64,000 nucleotides of DNA from Thiosocius teredinicola (GTDB lineage Bacteria > Pseudomonadota > Gammaproteobacteria > Chromatiales > Chromatiaceae). A model generated the notes under the pieces. It searched no databases, had not been told where the DNA came from, and saw only the letters and a program-made list of their open reading frames with translations. The stretch spans positions 3,459,297 to 3,523,296 of the forward strand of contig NZ_CP019936.1 in NCBI RefSeq assembly GCF_002009425.1. The letters are read 5' to 3'. This document shows, in pieces, positions 38,527 through 46,950 of the stretch. Position 1 is the stretch's first letter. Every line of letters starts with the position of its first letter. The position numbers and the translations under genes were made by a program.

Positions 38527-38918
38527 TGACTGGTACCTTTGATTGCCATCATCAGGCCTTTGATGCGGCCATCAAGAAAACGCAGGCTGGCCTGATAGCG
38601 CATCGCGTTTTCACTGAACTCGGCCTGTTCGCGCTCTGCTTCGACCGTGTTGCCGTCGAGCGACGACTGGTGCGGAATGCGGTAACCCATCTGGGTTGAC
38701 GCGACCACACCCTGGTCCGCCTTAATGTGTCCCGTCTGGGTTGCCGCCAGACGAACCGGCTGCTGTACCTCGTTGCGCAGCATGGCGGCGAAATCGAAAT
38801 CGCGCGCCTTGTAACCGGGCGTATCGGCGTTGGCGAGGTTGGAAGCGAGCACCTCCGAACGGCGTGCGCGTAACCGCAGCGCTTCTTCGTGGATGCCAAA
38901 GATGTTGTCGAAACTCAT
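38523..38918 (-). CDS. flgB: Flagellar rod protein FlgB
   Basis: A 131-residue proximal rod protein. Landmarks: ALRLRARRSEVLASNLANADTPGYKARDFDF and, at the end, AEFSENAMRYQASLRFLDGRIKGLMMAIKG. First gene of the rod/hook operon; a sigma-54 promoter lies 38 bases upstream. The start is close to the promoter, so the leader is short, and no clear ribosome binding site is visible. Confidence 0.95.
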   Translation of the reverse strand: MSFDNIFGIHEEALRLRARRSEVLASNLANADTPGYKARDFDFAAMLRNEVQQPVRLAATQTGHIKADQGVVASTQMGYRIPHQSSLDGNTVEAEREQAEFSENAMRYQASLRFLDGRIKGLMMAIKGTSQ

Positions 38919-38955
38919 GTAGACGGCCTGTAAAACGGTGTTCCGAGCGATTTAC

Positions 38956-38971
38956 AGCAGAACGCGTGCCA
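38956..38971 (-). promoter_or_regulatory. Sigma-54 promoter of the flgBCDEF operon
   Basis: On the - strand TGGCACGCGTTCTGCT matches TGGCACG-N4-TTGCW with one deviation. The expected start is about 26 bases before flgB. This is the middle-class promoter position used by FleQ- or FlrC-type regulators. Confidence 0.75.
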
Positions 38972-38996
38972 AACGACACAGACCGATTTAATTCAA

Positions 38997-39014
38997 GGAC
39001 TTAGAAACAAGTCC
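38997..39014. repeat. Inverted repeat upstream of the flgB promoter
   Basis: GGACTT and AAGTCC flank six bases (AGAAAC), 26-43 bases upstream of the -24 element. It could be an activator site or hairpin; no known consensus was matched. Confidence 0.35.
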
Positions 39015-39034
39015 GGGGATAAGGAGAAGGTCGT

Positions 39035-39090
39035 GCGGCAAGCCATTGCCGATCCGCTTGCCGCCCAATCGGCAAACCGCGCGGCAAGCG
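39035..39090. repeat. Nested alternative hairpins between cheR and flgB
   Basis: Three copies of one 8-base arm alternate in orientation: GCGGCAAG (39035-39042), CTTGCCGC (39057-39064) and GCGGCAAG (39081-39088). The middle arm can pair with either outer arm; the right pair extends to 10 bp (39055-39064 with 39081-39090). A second pair, TTGCCGAT (39046-39053) and ATCGGCAA (39068-39075), is interleaved. It resembles an attenuator or REP-like element and has no T run. Confidence 0.55.
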
Positions 39091-39122
39091 TTGTGCCGTT
39101 GCCGGCAGGGGAAAATGCCGCG

Positions 39123-39944
39123 TCAGGAACGGACGCGGTAGACGAGTCCACCCGAGATGCTGCGCATCTCGAACAGGTCTTCGTTACCACTCATCGACTC
39201 GGTCGAACCGAGGAAGAGATGACCGCCGGGGTTCAGCGAACGGGCGATGCGCGAGACGATGTCGCGCTTGCGTTCCTGGGAGAAATAGATCAGCACGTTG
39301 CGGCAGAAGACGATATCGAACTTACCGAGGATGTCGAACGGCTTGAGCAGGTTAAACGGCCGGAAACTCACGCGCTGGCGATACTCGGGCAACACCTCGA
39401 TACAACCGCCCTGGTCGCGGAAATAGCGGCGACGCTGATCGTCGGTCAGTCCACGCGATGCCGAAACGCCACAATAGCTGGCGCCCTGCGCCTCCTGCAG
39501 TGCGGTCGGCGAAATATCGGTACCGACGATCTCGTAGTTCAGCGTGCGCGAAACGCGACCGTCCTTCATGCCGTCCTGCAGACAGATCGCCGTTGTGTAA
39601 GCCTCCTGGCCGGTTGACGCAGCAGCCGACCAGATACGCAAACGACTGGGTTTGCTCTCGGCGATGATGCCGTCGATCAGTACGCGAAAATGCGCCGCAT
39701 CGCGAAACCAGAAGGTTTCGTTGGTGGTCATGGCGTCGACTACCGCGGTCTGCACCCGCGTGTTGCCGAGCGAGGTCAGCTTGCTGACCAGTTCACCGTA
39801 GCCGTTCAGACCGAAAGTCGGCAGCAAGCGGCCGAGTCGGCTGACGACGAGGTATTCCTTGCCGGCACCAAGGCGGATGCCCGCCTGATTCTCGAGAAAA
39901 TCGTGAATCGCAGCGTATTCAGTCGGCTTTAAGGTATTGGTCAC
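39123..39944 (-). CDS. cheR: Chemotaxis protein methyltransferase CheR
   Basis: A 273-residue enzyme that methylates glutamates of chemoreceptors with SAM. N-terminal helical domain (LKPTEYAAIHDFLENQAGI), SAM-binding IWSAAASTGQEAYT, then FDIVFCRNVLIYFSQERKRD and the C-terminal GGHLFLGSTESMSGN. The GTG start is chosen for its GAGGGA ribosome binding site; an ATG at 40010 would lie inside cheV. It follows cheV by 37 bases and shares its sigma-28 promoter. Confidence 0.93.
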   Translation of the reverse strand: MTNTLKPTEYAAIHDFLENQAGIRLGAGKEYLVVSRLGRLLPTFGLNGYGELVSKLTSLGNTRVQTAVVDAMTTNETFWFRDAAHFRVLIDGIIAESKPSRLRIWSAAASTGQEAYTTAICLQDGMKDGRVSRTLNYEIVGTDISPTALQEAQGASYCGVSASRGLTDDQRRRYFRDQGGCIEVLPEYRQRVSFRPFNLLKPFDILGKFDIVFCRNVLIYFSQERKRDIVSRIARSLNPGGHLFLGSTESMSGNEDLFEMRSISGGLVYRVRS

Positions 39945-39981
39945 GGCTCCCTCTGCGGACCTGCTGCCACCGGCGGCGCGA

Positions 39982-40926
39982 TCAAGCGTTTTTGGCGCGG
40001 GCGTCTGCATGTCGCTGCAGGAATTCCTGCACCATCATCGCCAAGGTATCAGGTTCCCACTTGGGCAGGAAATCGTTCGCGCCGACTTTCTGCACCATCG
40101 ACTTGTTGAACACACCGCTCAATGAGGTATGCAGGATCACATGCAAGTGACGCAACTGCGGATGCTCGCGGATCGCCTTGGTCAGCGAATAGCCGTCCAT
40201 GCGCGGCATCTCGACATCGGAGATCACCAGCGACAGCCAGTTTTCGACGTCTTTGCCTTCGTCGAGCCACTGCAGCAGCAACTCGAGCGCCTGTTGACCG
40301 TCGTTGGCGGTGGTGAATTCCACACCCATCTGTTCGAGCACACGGGTCACCTGCTTGCGCGCCACGCTCGAGTCATCGACCATTAATACATGCTGCGCGG
40401 GCATGTCCTCGGCGCGTTCCTTGATGATGCCGTCCGACACCTCTTCCTGGCCGCCGACGACCTCTTTCAACACCTTCTCGACGTCGATGATCTCGATCAG
40501 CTCGTTGTCGACCTGGGTCACCGCCGTCATGTAGGTGCCGTGCGCGGCGCCCTTGGGCGGCGGCAGGATCTCTTCCCAGTTCATGTTGACGATGCGATCG
40601 ACGGAATCGACCAGGAACCCCTGCACCTTGCGGTTGTACTCGGTGACGATGACGAATTTTTCGCGATGATCGCCAATCGGTGCGGCGCCGATGGCGCGCG
40701 ATAGGTCGATGATGGCGATCGTACGACCGCGCATGTTGGCGATGCCGAGGATCACCGGATTCGACTGCGGAATTTCAGTCAGCGGAGGGCACTGAATGAC
40801 CTCCTGCACCTTGAATACGTTGATACCGAAGCGCTGGCGGCCTCCCAAGCGGAAAAGCAGCAGTTCAAGACGGTTGTGTCCTGCCAACTTCGTGCGCATA
40901 TCAACGCCATCAAGTACGCCTGCCAT
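39982..40926 (-). CDS. cheV: Chemotaxis coupling/response protein CheV
   Basis: A 314-residue fusion of a CheW-like coupling domain (about 1-160, with LLLFRLGGRQRFGINVFKVQEV and PQSNPVILGIANMRGRTIAII) and a response-regulator receiver domain (about 180-310) with the acidic pair MVDDSS, the phosphoacceptor SDVEMPRMDGYS and the lysine in NDFLPKWEP. It couples receptors to CheA and may act as a phosphate sink. The start MAGVLDGVDM follows a GGAGA site; upstream in-frame codons overlap the promoter. Confidence 0.93.
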   Translation of the reverse strand: MAGVLDGVDMRTKLAGHNRLELLLFRLGGRQRFGINVFKVQEVIQCPPLTEIPQSNPVILGIANMRGRTIAIIDLSRAIGAAPIGDHREKFVIVTEYNRKVQGFLVDSVDRIVNMNWEEILPPPKGAAHGTYMTAVTQVDNELIEIIDVEKVLKEVVGGQEEVSDGIIKERAEDMPAQHVLMVDDSSVARKQVTRVLEQMGVEFTTANDGQQALELLLQWLDEGKDVENWLSLVISDVEMPRMDGYSLTKAIREHPQLRHLHVILHTSLSGVFNKSMVQKVGANDFLPKWEPDTLAMMVQEFLQRHADARAKNA

Positions 40927-40962
40927 AGGGGTCTCCGCGATCGGAATGATTCGATGCTGTGC

Positions 40963-40989
40963 GTAGCGGCGTGAAAGACCCAAGCTTTA
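40963..40989 (-). promoter_or_regulatory. Sigma-28 (FliA) promoter of cheV-cheR
   Basis: On the - strand TAAAGCTT-N11-GCCGCTAC matches the sigma-28 consensus TAAAGTTT-N11-GCCGATAA with 7 of 8 and 6 of 8 matches and exact spacing. It lies about 37 bases before the cheV start. Confidence 0.7.
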
Positions 40990-41013
40990 GGTAGCTTCCC
41001 AACGGCTGCCGGC

Positions 41014-41754
41014 ATGGCTTTTGCTCACCCACACGGCATGAGAACCAAAAGACGGAAATTCGACACCTGGCTACTTGCGGCCTGCTGTTTGCTGGCCACA
41101 GCGGCGCACACATCGGAGCGCAAACACGAATCGCACGATGCGATCCGTGCGGCGGCCGAGGCCCACGTGCTGGCGCAGGCCGACGAGTTTCCGACCACGC
41201 CGGTAGTCAAGGCCGGCGATCTCGACAGCCGACTCAAACTCTCGGCATGCGACGAGCCGCTGGAGACCTACGATTCGCCCAACGGGCTCAATCGTGGCCG
41301 CGGCGTGGTCGGCGTGCGCTGCCCCGGCAGTACGCCGTGGAAGATTTACGTTCCTGTTCAGATCGCGTTGATGGACTACGTCGTGACGACGCGTCGCCCG
41401 CTGGTACGCGGCCAGGTGCTGGATGCCGACGACCTGATGCTCAGCGAAACCGACATCTCGCGGCTGCATAAGGCGTATTTCACCGATATCAAAGATGTGG
41501 TCGGTCTGCGCACCAAACGCTCGATCGGCGCCGGCTCGACGCTACATGCGGGGCTGCTGAAACGCGAGAAGCTGGTCAAGCGCGGCAGCCAGGTCGACAT
41601 CATCGCCGATATCGGCGGTCTGCACGTGGCGATGAAAGGCAAGGCCCTGGCCGACGGGGGGCGCGGTGACCGCATCCGGGTGAAAAACCTGACATCGGGC
41701 CGGGTGGTCACCGGCGAGGTTACGCAGGCCGGTACGATTCGCGTCATGAATTGA
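41014..41754 (+). CDS. flgA: Flagellar P-ring assembly chaperone FlgA
   Basis: A periplasmic protein of 246 residues (or 238 from the ATG at 41038) needed for P-ring formation. Signal peptide around TWLLAACCLLATAAHT, then the FlgA body: LDSRLKLSACDEPLETYD, VGVRCPGSTPWKIYVPVQI, and the C-terminal SAF-like domain (VRGQVLDADDLMLSETDI, AGSTLHAGLLK, ITSGRVVTGEV-like end). It is divergent from cheV. The start is uncertain because neither ATG has a good ribosome binding site; the shorter form has the neater signal peptide. Confidence 0.9.
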   Translation: MAFAHPHGMRTKRRKFDTWLLAACCLLATAAHTSERKHESHDAIRAAAEAHVLAQADEFPTTPVVKAGDLDSRLKLSACDEPLETYDSPNGLNRGRGVVGVRCPGSTPWKIYVPVQIALMDYVVTTRRPLVRGQVLDADDLMLSETDISRLHKAYFTDIKDVVGLRTKRSIGAGSTLHAGLLKREKLVKRGSQVDIIADIGGLHVAMKGKALADGGRGDRIRVKNLTSGRVVTGEVTQAGTIRVMN

Positions 41755-41840
41755 CTGCCCGTCCGATTGCCAACTGGTGCACAGAAGTTCCGTCATCCAG
41801 ACAGGTTTCGGAATGAACTTCACAACTTACGCCGGCTGCT

Positions 41841-41867
41841 TTAAGTCCGTCAAAAGTCGGACGATAC
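41841..41867 (+). promoter_or_regulatory. Sigma-28 promoter of flgM
   Basis: TTAAGTCC-N11-GACGATAC fits TAAAGTTT-N11-GCCGATAA with 5 of 8 and 6 of 8 matches and correct spacing, about 36 bases before the flgM start. FliA-driven flgM is a common feedback arrangement. Confidence 0.55.
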
Positions 41868-41902
41868 CCTGAGCGTGAACTCGTGAAATAGGTGTGACCG
41901 AG

Positions 41903-42244
41903 ATGGGCATTGAAATTAGTGGAAACCGGGGACGTCCGCCGCAGGAACTGATCGATGCGGCCAAAACCCAGGCAGCCAACAGTACATACAACGCGTCGGG
42001 AAAGACCGCCAGCGCCAACAGTGGCAACGGCAGCCCTTCCAGCCAAGTGAATCTGTCGACCACGGCGTCGCAGCTTCAGGCACTCGAAAGCCAGATCGCC
42101 AACCTGCCGGTTGTCGACACGCAACGTGTGCAGGAAGTGCAACGTACCCTGGCGACCGGTTCGTTCGAAGTCGAACCTGCGCGTGTCGCAGACAAGGTAC
42201 TGACGTTTGAAGCAGGCTTGGGGCCCTCGTCGGCATCGGCCTAA
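41903..42244 (+). CDS. flgM: Anti-sigma-28 factor FlgM
   Basis: A 113-residue small protein that binds and holds FliA until hook completion, then is exported. The Gly/Ser/Asn-rich, disordered first half and the C-terminal FliA-binding part (VNLSTTASQLQALESQI, LPVVDTQRVQEVQRTLATGSFEVEPARVADKVL) match the family. An in-frame GTG at 41894 is an alternative start. Confidence 0.92.
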   Translation: MGIEISGNRGRPPQELIDAAKTQAANSTYNASGKTASANSGNGSPSSQVNLSTTASQLQALESQIANLPVVDTQRVQEVQRTLATGSFEVEPARVADKVLTFEAGLGPSSASA

Positions 42245-42254
42245 CGGAGACTGA

Positions 42255-42734
42255 ATGGATAGCGAGCAGCTCGTAAAGGCGTTTACCGCCACGGTTCAAG
42301 CCAGTCTGCATGGTTTGCAGACGATTGAACCGGTGCTGCGACGTGAGCAGGATGCACTCACCGGGCGCGATCCCGGTGCGCTCGACCAGGTCGTGCGCGA
42401 AAAACTCGAGTTGCTCAAGCAGATCGAGCACGGCATTCATGCCCGCGACCGATTGCAGCAGACCGCCGGGTTCGGTCCAGGCCTCGAAGGGGGGCAGCAA
42501 CTCGTCGATGCAGTCAACAACGCGGCCCTGTCGCGCGACTGGTCGATGTTGGTCGAGCTGGCCTCACAGGTTGCAGAGCTGAACAACTACAACGGCCAAC
42601 TCGCCGTGCAGGGGCAGCGCTCGACGCGCATGGCACTCGGCATTCTGACCGGACGTAATGCGCAAGAAGATACCTACAGCACCTTGCGCCGCAAACGCGG
42701 CCCGGCTGCCGGCTACAACTTCGGCAAGGCGTAG
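42255..42734 (+). CDS. flgN: Flagellar export chaperone FlgN
   Basis: A 159-residue helical chaperone for FlgK and FlgL. The pattern is a long helix with LQTIEPVLRREQDALTGRDPGALDQVVREKLELLKQIE, as in FlgN proteins, and a C-terminal block NNYNGQLAVQGQRSTRMALGILTGR. It follows flgM by 10 bases. Sequence conservation in this family is low, so length, helices and position carry much of the call. Confidence 0.88.
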   Translation: MDSEQLVKAFTATVQASLHGLQTIEPVLRREQDALTGRDPGALDQVVREKLELLKQIEHGIHARDRLQQTAGFGPGLEGGQQLVDAVNNAALSRDWSMLVELASQVAELNNYNGQLAVQGQRSTRMALGILTGRNAQEDTYSTLRRKRGPAAGYNFGKA

Positions 42735-42861
42735 CCACGCATTGCCGCCCGTTTTCCGGGGCGGCCGTTTCAGAACCTTCCCACTCAGGGTAGAATTCGC
42801 ATTCGCACGTCACCAGGCCGTTGCCGGCGCACATCGCGCTCGCGCAGCGACGACTGTTTCT

Positions 42862-42938
42862 GCCCTCGTAGCTCAGCTGGATAGAGCGCACCCCTCCTAA
42901 GGGTGAAGTCAGAGGTTCGAATCCTCTCGGGGGCACCA
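42862..42938 (+). tRNA. tRNA-Arg, anticodon CCU
   Basis: A complete 77-base cloverleaf with an encoded CCA. The acceptor GCCCTCG pairs with CGGGGGC (one G-U), the D arm is GCTC/GAGC, the anticodon stem CACCC/GGGTG encloses CTCCTAA (anticodon CCT at 42896-42898), and the T arm is AGAGG-TTCGAAT-CCTCT. It reads the rare AGG codon. Such genes often serve as integration sites, but no integrase or partial copy is seen nearby. Confidence 0.97.
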
Positions 42939-43312
42939 TCTCTCGCCCCATCTATCAGCGGAGCACCGGCCGGCGACATCGCCGTGCGATGTTCCCTGTT
43001 GCACGCGACAGACATCACCGCAAACCAGGTTCGCATCATTGAGTTTGCAATGACGAACCATTGCTTTTCGCTCGCCTGGTCGCGCTGCGTCCGCAAGCCG
43101 TTCGATTGCATCCCCCGCATTTGCAGGCACATGCGCAAATCGAGCGTCGTACCCCAGCCGGGGCCGGCTGCCGCACCTCGCGTGGACGGGGTATCGGGCT
43201 GTTTGACACGGCCACAGCTCATCACGAGAATGCGCCCTCGCCAATTTTGTCGCCAAGCGACACGTGCCGCCAACCCGAACCGGTGTGCAATCAAGCTAAG
43301 GACAAGCTTTCG
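42939..43312. other. Gene-free spacer after tRNA-Arg
   Basis: These 374 bases between the tRNA and the NHL gene have no supported gene. A perfect palindromic hairpin CAGCCGG-GG-CCGGCTG lies at 43155-43170. A ribosome binding site (TAAGGAC) sits just before 43313. No terminator with a T run was found. Confidence 0.5.
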
Positions 43313-45601
43313 ATGAATCTTCGTTCGCGCAAACTCGCGCTGCTCTTCGCTTCCTTTCTGACAACTCTTACATGCGGTGCTGCGGCATCCGACGGCGACG
43401 ACGTCGGAACGCTCGAATGGATCGTCGGCATACCCTGGGGAGACGGCAACGTGGACGGGGTCGGCGAATCGGCGCGCTTCGCCGGTCCTTTGCGACTTGC
43501 ACCGAGCAATGACGGCGGCCTGCTGATTGCCGACGAATATGCAGACACGCTGCGCAAAGTCGATCCAGATCTGCGCGTGACCACGCTCGCCGGACAAGCA
43601 GGAGTCGGCGCCTACCGCGACGGTCCGGCCGACCGGGCCCTGTTTTCATCTCCCATGGGCATGGCACAGTCAGCAAACGGCACGATCTATGTGGCCGATC
43701 GATATAACGACGCGATTCGCAGCATCTCGCCTGACGGCACCGTCAGCCTGCTTGCCGGCAAACCGGGAGAAGACGGCGACAGCGATGGCCGCGGTACCCA
43801 GGCCCGTTTCAGATGGCCGGTGGATGTCGCACTCGACGGCGAAGGCCGCATCTGGGTGGCAGACCACTACAACGAGGCCGTGCGCATCGTGTCGCCGAAT
43901 GGTTACGTAACGACCTGGCCGGTGCGCGATTCACAGGCGCCGCAGATCGGCGGGAACAGCGCGGCAGTGACCGACACGCGTTTTCCGGGTATCGACTTCA
44001 TCGCCTCTGCGCCGGACGGCACCATGGTCGTTGCCGGCGAATGGGGCATCTCACGTATCGATGGAGACACCGCAACCCGGGTGGTGACGTCGATGTCCGC
44101 CGAGAAAAAACAGGAAATCATCTCGATGTACGGTGATATTCCGAGCGAACAGTTACCCGCGTGGGCTGCGGCCGAACTCGCCTTGGCACGCAGCGAGGGG
44201 GCGTCCATCCAGTCGATCGGCGGGCTGGCCGTCAAAGCGGACGGCACGCTGCTCGTTGCAGACAAGACGCAAGGCCTGGTCTTCGAGGTATCGCCCGACG
44301 GTACAGCCAAGGTCGCCGCCGGCCGTTCGACCGACGAACCGCACGCCGGCGTCGAAGGCAAGGCCGACGTCGCACTGCTCAACCAGCCCGGCAGCATCGC
44401 CGTCGACAGCGCCGGCAACGTGTTCGTCGCCAACCAGGAAGAGAGCGTGCAACAGATACTGCCCGACGGCGAGGTACGCAACGTGCTCGGTTTTGCCCCC
44501 GGCTATCGGGTTCGCGACTTGGACGCCAGCCACGTGCTGCACGGCAGCTGCGACGTGGCGATCCAGAACAAGCAGGGCGAAACCTTCGTCGTGCAACGCC
44601 TCGACAACACCATCGTGCAATTCGACGCGAACGGGAACCGCCTGCGCCAATTCGGCCAAGACACCGCCAGCATTCGTGCGCCGGAAAGTGAAACCTACGT
44701 GGACGGCGGCGCGAATGTGGCCCGCTTCCACTACCCGCAAGACATCGAGTTCGGCCGTGCAGGTGAGGTGTTCGTTGCCGATCAAAACGGCATTCGTCGC
44801 ATCGCACCGGATGGCGAAGTCTCGACGTTGATCGGCAACGCCGGCACACCCGATCGGCGTGATGGCGATTTTGAAAGGGCGAGCTTCTTCCGCCCTTATC
44901 GCCTGGCTTTCGATGGCCGCAACACGCTCTATGTTCTGGATAACAGCCCCTACATCGGCGGTGGTCCGGTCGGCGAGGTCGTACGCAAGCTCGACCTCGA
45001 CACCCACGAGATCAGCACCGTCATCGATGCCAACAGCATCCAAGACGCCTACCTGACATTGCCACCGGAAAAACAAACCTTCTTCCGCAGTGAACTCAAA
45101 GACATCGGCAGCGGACCGGATGGCTCGCTGTACGTGCTCGGCGAGCACGGCGATCTGTACGTGTGGACGCCGGCGCAAGGTCTGCGCATCGCCCGCTTCC
45201 CCGGCAGCCTGATGCCCGCCGATACCGACGAAGCCGAAACCATCCTGGATGCCAAAGGCAAACCCGTCGAGAACCATCTCGTACGCAGTGCGGCGATTTC
45301 GGGGCGGACTGAACACCTGGCGGTCGATGCGTTCGGCAATGCCTATGTCACCGACGCGTCGGCCAATGTCGTACTGCGTATCGACGCCGACAACAACGTG
45401 GACATCATCGTGGGTACCCTTGGCGTAAGCGGCAACACAGAAGGCCCGCTGCCCGGCAGCCTGGAAAACCCGGAGGGCCTGTCGATCACGCCGCAAGGCG
45501 ATCTGCTGATCACCGTGCTGCATTCCGGCGTGATCCGCGTGCGCCAGCCGCACAAGCTCAGCGGTGTTCGAATCGGCACCGCTGAACATACCGTTCGCTA
45601 A
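43313..45601 (+). CDS. Exported NHL-repeat beta-propeller protein
   Basis: A 762-residue protein with a signal peptide (residues 1-25, KLALLFASFLTTLTCGAAAS) and about seven NHL-type blades spread over the whole length, for example GTIYVADRYNDAIRSISPDG, GRIWVADHYNEAVRIV, GNVFVANQEESVQQILPDG, GEVFVADQNGIRRIAPDG and GNAYVTDASANVVLRID. Each blade has the 'P-x-G-hydrophobic' entry and a 'V-A-D' turn. There is no enzyme motif, so a binding or scaffold role in the periplasm or outside the cell is likely. It is the first of three exported-protein genes spaced 40 and 19 bases apart. Confidence 0.8.
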   Translation: MNLRSRKLALLFASFLTTLTCGAAASDGDDVGTLEWIVGIPWGDGNVDGVGESARFAGPLRLAPSNDGGLLIADEYADTLRKVDPDLRVTTLAGQAGVGAYRDGPADRALFSSPMGMAQSANGTIYVADRYNDAIRSISPDGTVSLLAGKPGEDGDSDGRGTQARFRWPVDVALDGEGRIWVADHYNEAVRIVSPNGYVTTWPVRDSQAPQIGGNSAAVTDTRFPGIDFIASAPDGTMVVAGEWGISRIDGDTATRVVTSMSAEKKQEIISMYGDIPSEQLPAWAAAELALARSEGASIQSIGGLAVKADGTLLVADKTQGLVFEVSPDGTAKVAAGRSTDEPHAGVEGKADVALLNQPGSIAVDSAGNVFVANQEESVQQILPDGEVRNVLGFAPGYRVRDLDASHVLHGSCDVAIQNKQGETFVVQRLDNTIVQFDANGNRLRQFGQDTASIRAPESETYVDGGANVARFHYPQDIEFGRAGEVFVADQNGIRRIAPDGEVSTLIGNAGTPDRRDGDFERASFFRPYRLAFDGRNTLYVLDNSPYIGGGPVGEVVRKLDLDTHEISTVIDANSIQDAYLTLPPEKQTFFRSELKDIGSGPDGSLYVLGEHGDLYVWTPAQGLRIARFPGSLMPADTDEAETILDAKGKPVENHLVRSAAISGRTEHLAVDAFGNAYVTDASANVVLRIDADNNVDIIVGTLGVSGNTEGPLPGSLENPEGLSITPQGDLLITVLHSGVIRVRQPHKLSGVRIGTAEHTVR

Positions 45602-45641
45602 CCCTCGACATCACACCCCTACCAGCCAGCATCGTATCGCC

Positions 45642-46931
45642 ATGACATACCTCCGCCATGCCTTGAAACATGCCGCAGGCCTGGGCCTGTGTTGCAGCAT
45701 AGCCGTTGCTCACGCCGACTTGAAGATGACGCAGTGGCTGTACTATTCGATGTACGCCAGCGACTCCGCCCATTCGGTTCATCTGGCTGCGCTGCAGCCG
45801 TTGCCGAACGGTCTGCTCGCATCCGCCAGCCGTTATCCTCGCTTCTCGGGAGAACCCTGGACCGACGATGAATCCGCACTTGGCTGGTACAACTACGCCC
45901 CGCGCGTAATCGACTGCGAGACAGGTTTTTCGATCACGACCGGCGCGGAGCTGCTGGATGCCGATGGCGGCGTGGTCGCGAAGCGCGACAATGCGGCCGA
46001 GCTGCTTGGCGAATGGCGAAGCAGATATGGCGAACGACTGCACGACCCGCGATGGCCTGCAAACAACGAGCTGTTCCTCGCCTGCACCGCTGTTGGCGAT
46101 GAGGCGCTGCGCACCGCACGTGCCAAGCTCGCCGGCGCACCTCAACCACGCCTGACCTACAAACCGCTGCTGGCAACTTTGCGCGAAGATACCGAGCGCC
46201 TTTGGGCACGCAGCGCATGGGCTTACCAGATCGACCTCGCACAACAGGACGCCCCGACGTCGCCTGACGCAGTGGCCGCCGCGGTCAAAGCGTCCTACGA
46301 CGCATGGCTCGCATCATTCGGCGCACTGAGCGCCTATCCGACGGGCGACGCGTCGCAAGCCGTCGGCAATGCCGGTCGACAGTGGCTCACCGAATCGGGC
46401 CTCAACATCGTCGATATCAAGTCGCATGGCGACGGAACCGTCGAATACACCGATCGCAAGCCGACGCAATACGACATCCCCTACGGCACGCTCGACCAGC
46501 GCCCGGCGAATACCGAACAGGCAACGCAGGTGCACCTGCATGTCTGGGCCGATTGTCGTAGCGGAGTTTCCGTCGCTCAGCGCCTCGACTGGCTCGATGA
46601 CGCAGGTTCGGTCCTCGCCGAACAGCAACCGGGCCTCGAGGCATTGACCAACGACGTCAACAACAGAATCGCCACGGCGGCCCAATCCGGCAACAATCTT
46701 TTCGTTGTACCGGGCAACGACAGCGTCGCTTTGCGCGTGTGTCTCGCCACGGCGGCTGATTGTGCCCAGGTCGAACTGACCGACGTCGGGCCATTTCGCC
46801 TGTCCAGCGACGATACGCGCAGCATAGAGAATGCGCCGAGCGCACAAGATGCGTTGCTGGTCATTCGCGCGGCCGCCCGCCGCCACAGGCAGCGCTTCGT
46901 TCCAGCGTGTCGAATCGATGCAACACAATGA
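45642..46931 (+). CDS. Exported protein of unknown function
   Basis: Not recognised. A 429-residue protein with a signal peptide (LKHAAGLGLCCSIAVAHA). Two halves share a pattern of 'DC-x-hydrophobic' followed by 'L-D-x-x-G': VIDCETGFSITTGAELLDADGGVV near residue 90, and WADCRSGVSVAQRLDWLDDAGSV near residue 305. A weak resemblance to surface-adhesin E-like domains is seen. Four or more cysteines in the mature part could form disulfides. It lies between an NHL-propeller gene and a WG-repeat gene and probably works with them. Confidence 0.65.
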   Translation: MTYLRHALKHAAGLGLCCSIAVAHADLKMTQWLYYSMYASDSAHSVHLAALQPLPNGLLASASRYPRFSGEPWTDDESALGWYNYAPRVIDCETGFSITTGAELLDADGGVVAKRDNAAELLGEWRSRYGERLHDPRWPANNELFLACTAVGDEALRTARAKLAGAPQPRLTYKPLLATLREDTERLWARSAWAYQIDLAQQDAPTSPDAVAAAVKASYDAWLASFGALSAYPTGDASQAVGNAGRQWLTESGLNIVDIKSHGDGTVEYTDRKPTQYDIPYGTLDQRPANTEQATQVHLHVWADCRSGVSVAQRLDWLDDAGSVLAEQQPGLEALTNDVNNRIATAAQSGNNLFVVPGNDSVALRVCLATAADCAQVELTDVGPFRLSSDDTRSIENAPSAQDALLVIRAAARRHRQRFVPACRIDATQ

Positions 46932-46950
46932 TCAGCAAGGAGGCTCCATC

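Noticed and set aside
42862-42938. tRNA-Arg as an integration site of a mobile element
   Set aside because: No integrase, no partial tRNA copy and no change in gene style is visible downstream.
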